DNA of 25,100 nucleotides from Allomeiothermus sp035760705. GTDB lineage: Bacteria > Deinococcota > Deinococci > Deinococcales > Thermaceae. The notes under the pieces were generated by a model that did not search any database, was not told where the DNA came from, and worked only from the letters and a program-made list of their open reading frames with translations. This document shows positions 1 through 7,125 of the stretch, piece after piece. Position numbers and translations under genes: made by a program. Location of the stretch: the NCBI GenBank assembly GCA_035760705.1, contig DASTSL010000092.1:1-25100 (forward strand), in the 5' to 3' direction. Every line of letters starts with the position of its first letter. Positions within the stretch are counted from its first letter, which is position 1.

Positions 1-763
1 GGTAGGTGCGCGGGCCCTGCTCCTTGTACTCCTCGTAGACCCGCACATCATAGCATCCTGTAGGCTCCAGAGGGGTGAAGCGCTCCCCCAGGCCGTAGAG
101 GGTCTCCCTTGCCCCAGGCGTGAGCGCGCAACGCAGCCGGGTCACCCGGCCATCCTCCAGCGCCAGCCAGCCTAGCCGCGCCGAGCCGTGATAGCCCCCC
201 CTGGGCCCCTGCACGGCCAGGGCCAGCGTGGTGAGATTTACCTGCACCTCCAGGCCCTCCGCCACCACCCGCAGGGTCCCGCTCTCCTCTTCGACCCCGC
301 AGGGCAGGCCCTCTAGGGTTGTGGGCTCGAGGGAACCGACGCAGAACTCGGCCCTGCACACTCCCTCGAGCGGGAAGCTCAGGGCGAGCATGGCCCGCGC
401 CCCCGCCTCCCCCGCGAGGTCCAGGTAGACCCCATGGGGCTCCCTGCGCACGCCCAGGCAACGATCGACCTCGAGCCAGCGCCCGACCTCAAAGCAGTGA
501 GGACCGCTTTGCTCGGCTTCGGTAGCCAAGATATAGGTGTGCCTTCCCACGGTGGCGACGCCGAGGTCGGCCACCCAGAAACCCTCACCCAGAGGCTGGG
601 CCTCGAGGCGCTCCCCGGCGAAGCTCACCCAGGCTTCCTTCACTCCGGGCTCGGTCTGGAAGCCCACCTGCACCCGTTCCCCAGGCTCGGGGTCGCGGGG
701 TGTGCGCTCGACGGGAAGTGGGCGGTAGGGGTCGTCGTGGCCGTAGGGCTGGTGTATGATCAT
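1..763 (-). CDS. GH31 family glycoside hydrolase (alpha-glucosidase/xylosidase type), N-terminal part
   Basis: The reading frame stays open from an ATG at 763 to the window edge, giving about 254 residues of a longer protein. AAGGAGGAG lies immediately upstream of the ATG. The visible part is the beta-rich N-terminal domain of a GH31 retaining glycosidase. Near the window edge the motif YGLGERFTPL is followed by a tyrosine- and charge-rich stretch ending KEQGPRTY, which is typical just before the GH31 catalytic barrel. The catalytic aspartates lie outside the window. There is no signal peptide, so it is probably cytoplasmic and acts on imported oligosaccharides. It follows the sugar-binding protein gene after 53 bases on the same strand and is likely the third gene of the ROK-controlled operon. 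Family is fairly sure; substrate (alpha-glucoside, alpha-xyloside or other) is not determinable. Confidence 0.8.
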   Translation of the reverse strand, partial: MIIHQPYGHDDPYRPLPVERTPRDPEPGERVQVGFQTEPGVKEAWVSFAGERLEAQPLGEGFWVADLGVATVGRHTYILATEAEQSGPHCFEVGRWLEVDRCLGVRREPHGVYLDLAGEAGARAMLALSFPLEGVCRAEFCVGSLEPTTLEGLPCGVEEESGTLRVVAEGLEVQVNLTTLALAVQGPRGGYHGSARLGWLALEDGRVTRLRCALTPGARETLYGLGERFTPLEPTGCYDVRVYEEYKEQGPRTY

Positions 764-816
764 GCTCCTCCTTGGGGGCCGGGAGATCCGGCCCCAGAAC
801 AGTGGCGGGGTAGTGG

Positions 817-2037
817 CTAGCGGCGGACCAGGGCCTCAACGCGGCGCTGGGCATCGGCCAGAGCCTGCTCAGGGGTCTTGGTGCCTAGGCGGGCGGCCTC
901 GAGTTCCTGGTTGATGATGTCCTGCAGCTGCGACTGGTTCTCCACCACCGGCGGGGTGACGGCGTACTGCAGCGAGTCGAAGACGGCCTCGCGGTTGGCG
1001 GGCAGCGGCTTCTTGAGGTAGGCGTCGAAGAGCGCGCGCTGGCCGAGGGAGAGCGCCGGCAGCTCCCAGGCGCGATCGATGCGGGTCTTGACGGTGGCGG
1101 GGTGGGCGGCGAGGAAGCGCACCCACTTCCAGGCGGCCTCCGGGTTCTTGCTGGCGCGGGTGACCACGGCGGCGTTGGAGAAGAAGTGCGTGGCCTTGCG
1201 GGCGCCGCCCGGCTCGACCGCGATGTCCCACTTGAACTTGGCCTGGCTGAACTTGTCGAACATCCAGATACCGCTGTAGAGCATGCCGAGCTGGCCGTTG
1301 AGGAAGAGGTCCTCGTTGGAGACCCCGCTCATCTCGGCGTCGGAGGGCATGACCTTCAGCCGCACCTTGTCCACCAGGTAGCGTAGGGCCTCGCGGTTGG
1401 CCGGGGTGTCGATCTGCACGCTGGGGCCCACCTGCAGGCCGCCGCCGGCCTGGCGGGCGACCTTGTAGAACTCCCAGAACTGCACCGGCTGGTACACGCC
1501 CCACACCCGCTGCGCGGGGTTGGAGATCTTCTGGGCGGCGCTCATCACGTCCTTCCAAGTCCAGCTCGCGGCCGGGTAGGCCACGCCGGCCTTGTCGAAG
1601 AGGTCCTTGTTGTAAAACAGCACCACCGTCGAGAAGGTGATGGGCAGGCCGTACTGGGCGTTGCCGTGGCGGAAGGCGTTGAGGGCGGCGGGGTAGAAGG
1701 CGTTGTTCAGGGTACGGTCCTGGCGCAGGTAGGGGTCGAGGGCCAGCAGGGTGCCCCTGGAGGCGAAGGTCACGAAGTTCTCGTAGTTGAGCTCGAACAC
1801 GTCGGGCGCCTGCCCGGCGGCGAGGTTGGTCTGCAGCTTGGTGAAGTACGAGTCGAAGGGCGCGGTGGTGTACTTCACCTCGAGGTCGGGGTTCTCCTTC
1901 TCGAAGGCCGCGATCAGGGCCTCGAGGTCCTTGACGTGGTTCTGGTCGGTGGTGAAGGAGAAGTAATTGATGGGGGTCTTGGCCAGTCCGCTGGCCAGCA
2001 GCAGCACGAACACGAGCACGACCCAAAGCTTCCGCAT
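817..2037 (-). CDS. ABC transporter sugar-binding protein (extracellular solute-binding family 1)
   Basis: This is a 406-residue exported protein. Residues 1-19 form a signal peptide (basic MRK, hydrophobic VVLVFVLLLASG, cleavage probably after GLA). No lipobox cysteine is seen, so it is probably released to the periplasm or held otherwise. The mature part has the family 1 pattern: a first beta strand (INYFSF), a helix with LIAAFEKENPDLEV, the AGQAPDVFELNYENF motif, YGLPITFSTVVLFYNKDLF, and a C-terminal helical lobe. Length suits sugar-binding proteins of the MalE/UgpB type. ATG at 2037 is preceded by GAGGAGG. The gene starts 19 bases after the ROK stop and precedes the GH31 gene, suggesting uptake of the oligosaccharide that GH31 cleaves. 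No permease or ATPase gene accompanies it here; permeases may lie beyond the left edge. Sugar identity is unknown. Confidence 0.9.
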   Translation of the reverse strand: MRKLWVVLVFVLLLASGLAKTPINYFSFTTDQNHVKDLEALIAAFEKENPDLEVKYTTAPFDSYFTKLQTNLAAGQAPDVFELNYENFVTFASRGTLLALDPYLRQDRTLNNAFYPAALNAFRHGNAQYGLPITFSTVVLFYNKDLFDKAGVAYPAASWTWKDVMSAAQKISNPAQRVWGVYQPVQFWEFYKVARQAGGGLQVGPSVQIDTPANREALRYLVDKVRLKVMPSDAEMSGVSNEDLFLNGQLGMLYSGIWMFDKFSQAKFKWDIAVEPGGARKATHFFSNAAVVTRASKNPEAAWKWVRFLAAHPATVKTRIDRAWELPALSLGQRALFDAYLKKPLPANREAVFDSLQYAVTPPVVENQSQLQDIINQELEAARLGTKTPEQALADAQRRVEALVRR

Positions 2038-2056
2038 TTCCCAAACCTCCTCGCCC

Positions 2057-3235
2057 CTACACCCGGGGCCTGGCGAACACTTCCCGCTGTACCGTCAACC
2101 CGGCCGCCCCGCGCGCCCAGGTGTCGTCGCCCCAGGGGTTGACGTGCACCTGCAGCCGCTCGGCGAGCCCGTTAAAGGCGTTGCTCCGCAGGGCCCTCTC
2201 CATGGGCCCCAGGAAATTCCCTCCCAGCCTCACCCCCTCTCCGGCGATGACGATCAGCTCCGGGTTGAACAGGTTGACCAAGTTGGCCAGCGCCACCCCC
2301 AACCGCTCGCCGGCCTCCCCCAGCAGGGCCCGGACGCCCTCGTGGCCCTCCTGGGCCGCCCAGACGAGGTCTTCGGCGCCGAGCGCGCGGCGGCGGAACT
2401 CCGCGTAGCGCTCGCGGGCCTGCTCGAGCAGCGCGGGCTCGGCCGCGTAGGCCTCGAGGCACCCCCGCTTGCCGCACTCGCAGAGCCGCCCCCCCGCCTC
2501 GCTCACGGTATGGCCCAGCTCCCCGGCCCCCCCACCTGCCCCGCGGTAGATCTCTCCGTTCACCACCAGGCCCGCCCCGATGCCGCGGCCCACGGTGACG
2601 ACCGCGAAGTTGCGCGCGCCCTTGCCCCGGCCGAAGAGCATCTCCGCCGCGGCCAGGGCGTTGACGTCGTTGTCGACGTGCACCGGCCGGGCCAGCCGGG
2701 CCTCGATGAGGCGGCGCACCGGCACCTGCTGCCAGTGCAGGAAGGGCGAGTAGACGCACACCCCCTCCTCGGGGTCGATCACCCCCGCCATCCCCACCCC
2801 CAGCCCCACCAGCCGCTCCGGGGAACGCCCGGAGGCCTCGAGGAGGCCGTTCACCTCGGCGACGAGCCGTTCGATGAGCGCTTCTGGCTCGGTGGAGCCG
2901 AGCGCGACGTGGCGGCGGGCCAGGACGTCGGTGCGCAGGTTGGTGAGGACGATCTCCAGCGCCCCCTCCATCACCTTGACCCCTACTGCGTGCCAGGCGT
3001 CATAGGCGATCTCGAGCAGCACCGGCGGGCGCCCGCCGCGCGGGAGACCGCTACGGCCTTCGATCACCCACCCCTGCTCGATCAGCTCGGCCACCACCCC
3101 GGTGACGGCAGCCGAGCTCAAGCGGGTCCGCTCGGCCAGCTCGTTGCGGCCCAGGGCCCCGTGCTGGCGCAGCAGGTTGAGCACTAGAGCGCGGTTGATG
3201 GAGCGTACGGTGGACTGGTCTCCCTTGAGAATCAA
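2057..3235 (-). CDS. ROK-family transcriptional regulator with N-terminal winged helix
   Basis: A ROK repressor of NagC/Mlc/XylR type. About 60 N-terminal residues form a winged helix (ALVLNLLRQHGALGRNELAE, then SSAAVTGVVAELIEQG). The ROK sugar-kinase-like domain follows, with DNDVNALAAAE, the glycine-rich VGRGIGAGLVVNG, GAGELGH and the zinc motif CECGKRGCLE (C-x-C-G-x2-G-C). The domain should bind the inducing sugar. Two starts compete: GTG at 3250, which has no ribosome binding site and abuts the operator palindrome, and TTG at 3235, which has GGGAGG four bases upstream and gives MILKGDQSTVR, a normal start for this family. I chose TTG. It is first in an operon with a sugar-binding protein and GH31, so it probably controls them and itself from the promoter upstream. 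Family certain; ligand unknown. Confidence 0.92.
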   Translation of the reverse strand: MILKGDQSTVRSINRALVLNLLRQHGALGRNELAERTRLSSAAVTGVVAELIEQGWVIEGRSGLPRGGRPPVLLEIAYDAWHAVGVKVMEGALEIVLTNLRTDVLARRHVALGSTEPEALIERLVAEVNGLLEASGRSPERLVGLGVGMAGVIDPEEGVCVYSPFLHWQQVPVRRLIEARLARPVHVDNDVNALAAAEMLFGRGKGARNFAVVTVGRGIGAGLVVNGEIYRGAGGGAGELGHTVSEAGGRLCECGKRGCLEAYAAEPALLEQARERYAEFRRRALGAEDLVWAAQEGHEGVRALLGEAGERLGVALANLVNLFNPELIVIAGEGVRLGGNFLGPMERALRSNAFNGLAERLQVHVNPWGDDTWARGAAGLTVQREVFARPRV

Positions 3236-3252
3236 GCGGCCTCCCGGCACTT

Positions 3253-3273
3253 ACTTAACTCAGTGAGTAAAGT
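3253..3273. promoter_or_regulatory. Palindromic operator candidate of the ROK/sugar-binding/GH31 operon
   Basis: The core CTTAACTCAGTGAGTAAAG, plus one flanking base on each side, makes a 21-bp palindrome centred on G3263. Nine of ten pairs match; only A3257/A3269 fails. It lies roughly +6 to +26 relative to the predicted start of the minus-strand transcript and just upstream of the ROK start codon. That is a good place for autorepression by the ROK protein. The half-site TTAACTCA recurs at the second ROK locus near 14330. Confidence 0.7.
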
Positions 3274-3285
3274 TACTGTGTCTTG

Positions 3286-3314
3286 AGCCTAGGGCATGGA
3301 CACGTTCCTGTCAA
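3286..3314 (-). promoter_or_regulatory. Sigma-70-type promoter of the ROK/sugar-binding/GH31 operon
   Basis: On the minus strand a perfect -35 box TTGACA (3314-3309) is followed after 17 bases by TAGGCT (3291-3286) as the -10 box. The predicted start lies near 3279, just ahead of the palindrome at 3253-3273. The -10 is only a partial match (T, A and final T kept), so the perfect -35 and spacing carry the call. Confidence 0.65.
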
Positions 3315-3349
3315 GGCCCCGGCAGGGCCTGAAAAGCAGGCCCGGGGCC
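3315..3349. other. GC-rich hairpin between divergent genes
   Basis: GGCCCC and GGGCCTG on the left arm, separated by a GGCA bulge, pair with CAGGCCC and GGGGCC on the right arm around an AAAAG loop. It abuts the -35 box of the ROK promoter. It is not followed by a T run on either strand and no gene ends here, so I do not call it a terminator. It may be structural DNA or an activator-proximal element. Confidence 0.4.
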
Positions 3350-3507
3350 GTGAATAAGTTCCCGATCTGGGCAGGGGCTCAGCCAGATTGATACGGAAGG
3401 CCGAGTCCTACTCGAGTTCGCAGAAAAGCTCCGCATCCCCTCCTTGTTAGCGCAGGCGAACCCCCACCATCCCGAGCAGAGTCTCTTTTTCTCAGCCCGG
3501 ATGCCCT

Positions 3508-3520
3508 TAGGCTGAAAGGG
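3508..3520 (+). promoter_or_regulatory. Possible -10 box of a leaderless transcript for the XPB helicase gene
   Basis: TAGGCT at 3508-3513 is separated by exactly six bases (GAAAGG) from the GTG at 3520. A TAnnnT box six to seven bases before the start codon is the usual leaderless arrangement in Deinococcota. TAGGCT is also the -10 proposed for the divergent ROK operon. The -35 region (CTTTTT at 3485-3490) is poor. The alternative reading is that GAAAGGG is a ribosome binding site for the GTG at 3529. Confidence 0.35.
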
Positions 3521-4938
3521 TGTCTGCGGTGTTGCGCTACGACCGGGGAACTCTGCTCCTGGAGGGCTGGCCGGGCCCGGCTCCGGAGGGATTCAGCTAT
3601 GACCCCCGGGTGGACGCCCACCGCGCCCCGGCCCTGTTGTACCCCGAGCTGATCGGGTCGCTGCGGGGGAAGCTGCGGGCCAACCAGGCCCCCCGCTACC
3701 GCAAGCTCACCCTAAAACCGCGCCTCGCGCTCGAGCTGTACCCTCACCAGCGGGAGGCGCTCGAGGCCTGGAAACAGGCCGACCAGCGGGGTTTGGTGGT
3801 GTTGCCGACCGGGGCCGGGAAGACCCTGGTGGGGGTGCTGGCCCTGGCCCACGCCGCCCGCAGCGCCCTGGTGGTGGTGCCCACCCTGGACCTGATGCAC
3901 CAGTGGTTCGCCCTCCTCAAAGCGGCCTTCCCCGAGGCCCACCTGGGGCTTTTAGGCGGGGGCTACCACGAGCCCTACCAGCTATGCGTGGCGACCTACG
4001 ACTCCGCCGCGCGGAACATGGACCGGCTGGGAAACCTCTGGGGCACGCTGATCTTCGACGAAGTGCACCACCTGCCCAGCGAGTTCTACGCCTCCATCGC
4101 CCAGTTCTCGCTGGCCCCCTACCGCTTGGGGCTCTCCGCGACCCCCGAGCGGGCCGATCTGCGCCACGAGTGGCTGAGCGAACTGGTGGGGCCGGTGGTA
4201 TACCGCAAGGAGGCGGTGGAGCTAGCCGGGGACGTGCTGGCCCCCTACGAGGTGCGCAAGGTCTACGTGGAGCTTTCCCTGCCTGAGCGAGAGGCTTACC
4301 AGACTGCGCTGGACGAGCGCAACCGCTTCTTACAGGCCCACAATCTGCGGCTCTCGAGCCTCGAGGGTTGGAGCCGCTTCGTCCAGGTCTCCTCGCGCAG
4401 CGAGGAAGGCCGCCGGGCCATGAAAGCCCACCGCGAGGCCCGGCGGATCGCGGCGGCAACCCCGGCCAAGCTTCGCGCCCTGGAAGCTTTGCTGGCGGCC
4501 CACCCGGACGAGAAGCTGGTGATCTTCACCGACGAGAACGCGATGGCCTACGAGGTCTCGCGCAGCTATCTGATCCCCTGTCTGACCCACCAGACCAAGG
4601 TCAAGGAGCGGGCGGAGATCCTCGAGTCCTTCAAGAGCGGGCGCTACAAGGCGATCGTGACCAGCCGGGTTCTGAACGAGGGGGTGGACGTGCCGGACGC
4701 CAGCGTGGCGGTGGTGCTCTCCGGGACGGCGGTCCCGCGCGAGCTGGTGCAGCGGCTGGGGCGCATCCTGCGCAAATCGGCGGGGAAGCGGGCGGTGCTC
4801 TACGAGGTGATCAGCCGGGGGACTCGAGAGGAGCGGGTATCGGAGCGTCGGCGCGAGGGGGTACGGCTCGAACCCGGCCACCCCAAGGTGCAGGCCCCCC
4901 TCCCCTTGGTGGCCTGGGAGCAGTTGGGGGAAGAGTAG
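3520..4938 (+). CDS. XPB-type superfamily 2 DNA helicase
   Basis: A 472-residue helicase close to archaeal/bacterial XPB and UvsW. Residues 1-70 form an N-terminal domain with the XPB-like opening LRYDRGTLLLEG. The Q/Ia region LYPHQREALEAW (73-84) precedes Walker A VLPTGAGK (94-101), DEVHH (180-184) and SATP (206-209). The second RecA domain has NEGVDVPDA (386-394) and the arginine-finger motif QRLGRILR (411-418). PERAD after SATP occupies the place of the RED motif of archaeal XPB. The stop codon shares its last base with the GTG of the Bax1-like gene, so the two are translationally coupled and probably work together as a helicase-nuclease. Start is GTG 3520 (possibly leaderless) or GTG 3529 (with GAAAGGG as ribosome binding site, giving MLRYDRG). 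The role is inferred as DNA repair or end processing. Confidence 0.93.
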   Translation: MSAVLRYDRGTLLLEGWPGPAPEGFSYDPRVDAHRAPALLYPELIGSLRGKLRANQAPRYRKLTLKPRLALELYPHQREALEAWKQADQRGLVVLPTGAGKTLVGVLALAHAARSALVVVPTLDLMHQWFALLKAAFPEAHLGLLGGGYHEPYQLCVATYDSAARNMDRLGNLWGTLIFDEVHHLPSEFYASIAQFSLAPYRLGLSATPERADLRHEWLSELVGPVVYRKEAVELAGDVLAPYEVRKVYVELSLPEREAYQTALDERNRFLQAHNLRLSSLEGWSRFVQVSSRSEEGRRAMKAHREARRIAAATPAKLRALEALLAAHPDEKLVIFTDENAMAYEVSRSYLIPCLTHQTKVKERAEILESFKSGRYKAIVTSRVLNEGVDVPDASVAVVLSGTAVPRELVQRLGRILRKSAGKRAVLYEVISRGTREERVSERRREGVRLEPGHPKVQAPLPLVAWEQLGEE

Positions 4939-6113
4939 TGCTGCCCAGCGAACTGCTGATCTACATGGTGCGGGGCGGCAAAGCCCTACCCCGCCTGTAC
5001 AAACCCGACCACGAGCGGCTGATGCGGGCCCAGGGGGTGCTCGAGACCATCCGCCGCCACAAGGGCCGCCGCCGAGGCGACCTCGACGAGGCACTCGCCG
5101 CGCTCGAGGGCGACGCCCCCGATTATCGGCTGGTGCGCGGACTGGCCCACCTGGCCCTGGCGGAAGCGCACTTCGAGACCGAGGGCCCGGTCATGCCCGA
5201 ACTCCTGCGCCGCACGGCCTTTACCCTGGCCGCCGAGCGCGGCTACAGGGAGCGCGAGGCCCGAACCGTCCTGGAGGAGCTGGCCCGCCCCCGCGGGGTG
5301 GAGCCCGAAGTCCTGCGCGAGCAGCTCTACGCTGACCTACCGGAGAACGAGATTTTGACGATCCTGCCCGAGCTGAGCGCCAAGGAGTTGCTCGAGCGCT
5401 ACAACCTGGCCCAAGCCCAGGGCCTCCTCTACTCGGCCACCGGGATGGTCATCCAGGCTCACCGCAACACCACGGCGGAGTACAAAAAGCTCTTCCGGTA
5501 CCTCAAGTATTTCGGGTTGATGTACGCGGTGGAGGGTGACCTCGACCACGGCTACCGCATCAGCGTGGACGGCCCGGCCTCGCTCTTCGCCCAGACCCGG
5601 CGCTACGGGGTACGGATGGCGGCCTTCCTCCCGGCCCTCCTCCACGTCACCCGCTGGGACTTGGCAGCCGAGCTGAACCTGCACGGCCAACGGGTCACCT
5701 ACACCCTGACCTCTCAGAGCGGGCTGGTGAGCCACTACGCCAAGCCCCCCGAGTTCGACTCGCTGCTCGAGGGCAGCTTTGCCGAGCGCTGGAACAAGCT
5801 CGAGACCCCCTGGCGTTTAGAGCGCGAGGTGGAGATCATCGACCTGCACGGTACGGTCTTTCTGCCCGATTTCGCCCTGCGGCAAGAGGGGCGCACCGCC
5901 TACTTGGAGATCGTGGGGTTCTGGCGGGCCGACTACCTCGAGCGCAAGATCCGCAAGGTGCTCAAGGCCGACCTCAAGAACCTGATCCTGGCCGTCTCCG
6001 AGCGGCTCAACGTGGGCGAAGAAAGGCTCGAGGCGGTTCCCGGGCCGGTGATCTTTTTCAAGGGGAAGCTCGAGCCCAAAGCGGTGCTGGGGGCGCTGGA
6101 GAAGATCGCTTGA
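4938..6113 (+). CDS. Bax1-like nuclease (DUF790), XPB partner
   Basis: A 391-residue protein of the DUF790 family, whose archaeal member Bax1 binds XPB and cuts DNA bubbles or flaps. The N-terminal part begins LPSELLIYMVRGGKALPRLY, followed by helical segments with ELLERYNLAQAQGLLY (characteristic of the family). The C-terminal nuclease core has VFLPDF with Asp311 and AYLEIVGFW with Glu324 and Val326, fitting a PD-(D/E)xK-type D...E-x-V site and the family signature EIVGFW. The start is the GTG at 4938, overlapping the helicase TAG by one base and preceded by GGGGGAAGAG. The frame is open much further upstream, inside the helicase gene, but that stretch is low-complexity antisense-like sequence and is not part of this protein. 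The protein is intact and of normal length. Confidence 0.9.
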   Translation: MLPSELLIYMVRGGKALPRLYKPDHERLMRAQGVLETIRRHKGRRRGDLDEALAALEGDAPDYRLVRGLAHLALAEAHFETEGPVMPELLRRTAFTLAAERGYREREARTVLEELARPRGVEPEVLREQLYADLPENEILTILPELSAKELLERYNLAQAQGLLYSATGMVIQAHRNTTAEYKKLFRYLKYFGLMYAVEGDLDHGYRISVDGPASLFAQTRRYGVRMAAFLPALLHVTRWDLAAELNLHGQRVTYTLTSQSGLVSHYAKPPEFDSLLEGSFAERWNKLETPWRLEREVEIIDLHGTVFLPDFALRQEGRTAYLEIVGFWRADYLERKIRKVLKADLKNLILAVSERLNVGEERLEAVPGPVIFFKGKLEPKAVLGALEKIA

Positions 6114-6183
6114 GCGCCGCGCGCGGGTTGATCGCTGATGCACTACGGGATGTGGTAATGGCTCGGCAAGGCCATCAGCCCGA

Positions 6184-6510
6184 TTGATCGCGACCCTAAC
6201 CAAGAGTCAGCCCGGGGGTCTACCCCGCGAAGATGCCGAGATCACCCGGCGCTCGCTCGAGGAGGCCCGGCAGGCCCACCTCATCGACGGCAACTGGGTA
6301 TTTCGTCACCCTGTCGAGCTGCCCCAACTGCTGTACCTTCTAGACCGGGAGGAACCCCGCTCCGAAGCCACCGAGTTTACCGCCTCCAAGCCGGGTCTGG
6401 GCGAAGACGTGGCGCGGAAAGTCCTGGAAGACCTCGAGGCTGCCGGGTATGCCCCCCTCGGCTATGACGCCGATTACCAGCGCAGCCGGGTGCTTTTCCA
6501 AAGGCCCTGA
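6184..6510 (+). CDS. Hypothetical protein, possibly 5'-truncated
   Basis: A 108-residue frame. Composition is normal for a soluble helical protein, with an ordered C-terminal half (SEATEFTASKPGLGEDVARK, then VLEDLEAAGYA) that could be a small winged-helix-like fold. I do not recognise a family. The only start is TTG 6184, without a ribosome binding site. Immediately upstream in another frame (6128-6187) is a short plausible peptide ending DVVMARQGHQPD, so a frameshift near 6184 may have separated the true N-terminus. It follows the Bax1-like gene by 70 bases at the border of a decayed region. It could be a remnant rather than a working gene. Confidence 0.45.
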   Translation: MIATLTKSQPGGLPREDAEITRRSLEEARQAHLIDGNWVFRHPVELPQLLYLLDREEPRSEATEFTASKPGLGEDVARKVLEDLEAAGYAPLGYDADYQRSRVLFQRP

Positions 6511-6578
6511 TCGCTCAAGTATCGAGCGAACCCGGCTATGGGTAGCGAACCCGCATGCCGGAAGCCTATGTAGGGGCT

Positions 6579-6719
6579 CTACCGAGGTGGGCCAATCCGC
6601 CGCACCAGCTCACCAGCTGCGTACATGAGTCGGCTCCACAGATAAGTCAGGGTCGCCAAGACCCCGAAGGCCAATATGAAGACCAGCGGTCCCTCGAGCA
6701 GCAAGTCCTTAAGGTTCAC
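6579..6719 (-). CDS. Small single-span membrane protein, 46 residues
   Basis: A short frame with GTG at 6719, preceded by GAAGGGAG, and TAG at 6579-6581. The protein starts MNLKDLLLEG, has one hydrophobic helix (about residues 10-28, PLVFILAFGVLATLTYLW) and ends with a basic tail LVRRIGPPR. The pattern (acidic outside end, positive end after the helix) is that of a small membrane peptide. It lies 74 bases downstream of the membrane-protein remnant at 6794 on the same strand, so it was probably the last gene of that small operon. It is the only frame in that stretch that looks intact. No family recognised. Confidence 0.55.
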   Translation of the reverse strand: MNLKDLLLEGPLVFILAFGVLATLTYLWSRLMYAAGELVRRIGPPR

Positions 6720-6793
6720 CCTGGGCTCCCTTCAAAATCCCTTTCCTTCGCGCACCGCTGGGGCACTCGCTCAGGATTAGGGTCCGGTTCCGT

Positions 6794-6990
6794 TCACCTC
6801 GAGCGCCTGCGACTGCCCGCGAAGGCACCCCCGGAGAACCCACCGATGCCCAGCATGAAGCCAAAGTCGTACCACAGCCCGGCGTTGGGGTAGGCGTAGA
6901 TCCTCATGTCGTTTGGGAAAAGGCTGATGATGAAGGCGATGGGGGCGATAAAGCCGTGCCAGAGCCCCAACCAAAACCCAGGCCCCCGCG
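6794..6990 (-). pseudogene. Small membrane protein, N-terminus lost or fused
   Basis: In the third minus frame the sequence GFWLGLWHGFIAPIAFIISL leads into FPNDMRIYAYPNAGLWYDFG and a glycine-rich end FAGSRRRSR before TGA at 6796-6794. Proteins carrying GFWLGLWHGFI are common short two-helix membrane proteins that normally begin only a few residues before this motif. Here no good start precedes it. The only in-frame candidate is TTG at 6970, inside the motif and without a ribosome binding site, and the frame runs back into the neighbouring remnant. I therefore call it a 5'-damaged gene. If TTG 6970 is used, a 58-residue protein is still possible. Confidence 0.55.
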
Positions 6991-7125
6991 TTCCCCCAGC
7001 AGGGCTTCTTGGGCTCGCCTGGGGATGAGCCTCGAGGCCAGCCGGAGCACACTACCGGGAATGGTCACGGTGGTTTCAGGATTGCTGCTGCCGTGCTTGT
7101 AGACGTGGATCTTCAGGCTTTTCAT
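6904..7125 (-). pseudogene. Truncated small regulatory-type protein (SHOCT/DUF-like N-terminus)
   Basis: ATG at 7125 has a strong AAAGGAGAG ribosome binding site. The first 46 or so residues look like a real, well-started protein: MKSLKIHVYKHGSSNPETTV, then TIPGSVLRLASRLIPRRAQE. This resembles the conserved N-terminus of small proteins often found next to bacterial membrane-stress genes, whose members usually continue with an acidic domain. After about residue 46 the sequence turns into glycine and serine-rich junk (GGLGFGWGSG...) because the DNA from there encodes the neighbouring GFWLGLWHGFI protein in another frame. The simplest reading is a deletion joining the 5' part of one gene to the 3' part of the next. 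The family assignment is from memory and uncertain. Confidence 0.5.

Noticed and set aside
1967..3187. Long plus-strand reading frame opposite the ROK gene
   Set aside because: Rich in Pro, His, Gln, Gly and Arg with no recognisable domains; a GC-rich shadow of the ROK protein on the other strand.
3315..3349. Rho-independent terminator
   Set aside because: Strong stem but no T run on either strand, and both flanking genes point away from it.
4368..4937. N-terminal extension of the Bax1-like protein
   Set aside because: It would overlap the helicase gene almost entirely, is Gly/Arg/Pro-rich, and a proper GTG with ribosome binding site exists at 4938.
6555..6893. 112-residue plus-strand frame
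   Set aside because: No ribosome binding site or domain; the minus strand there carries better protein-like sequence (46-aa peptide and the membrane-protein remnant).
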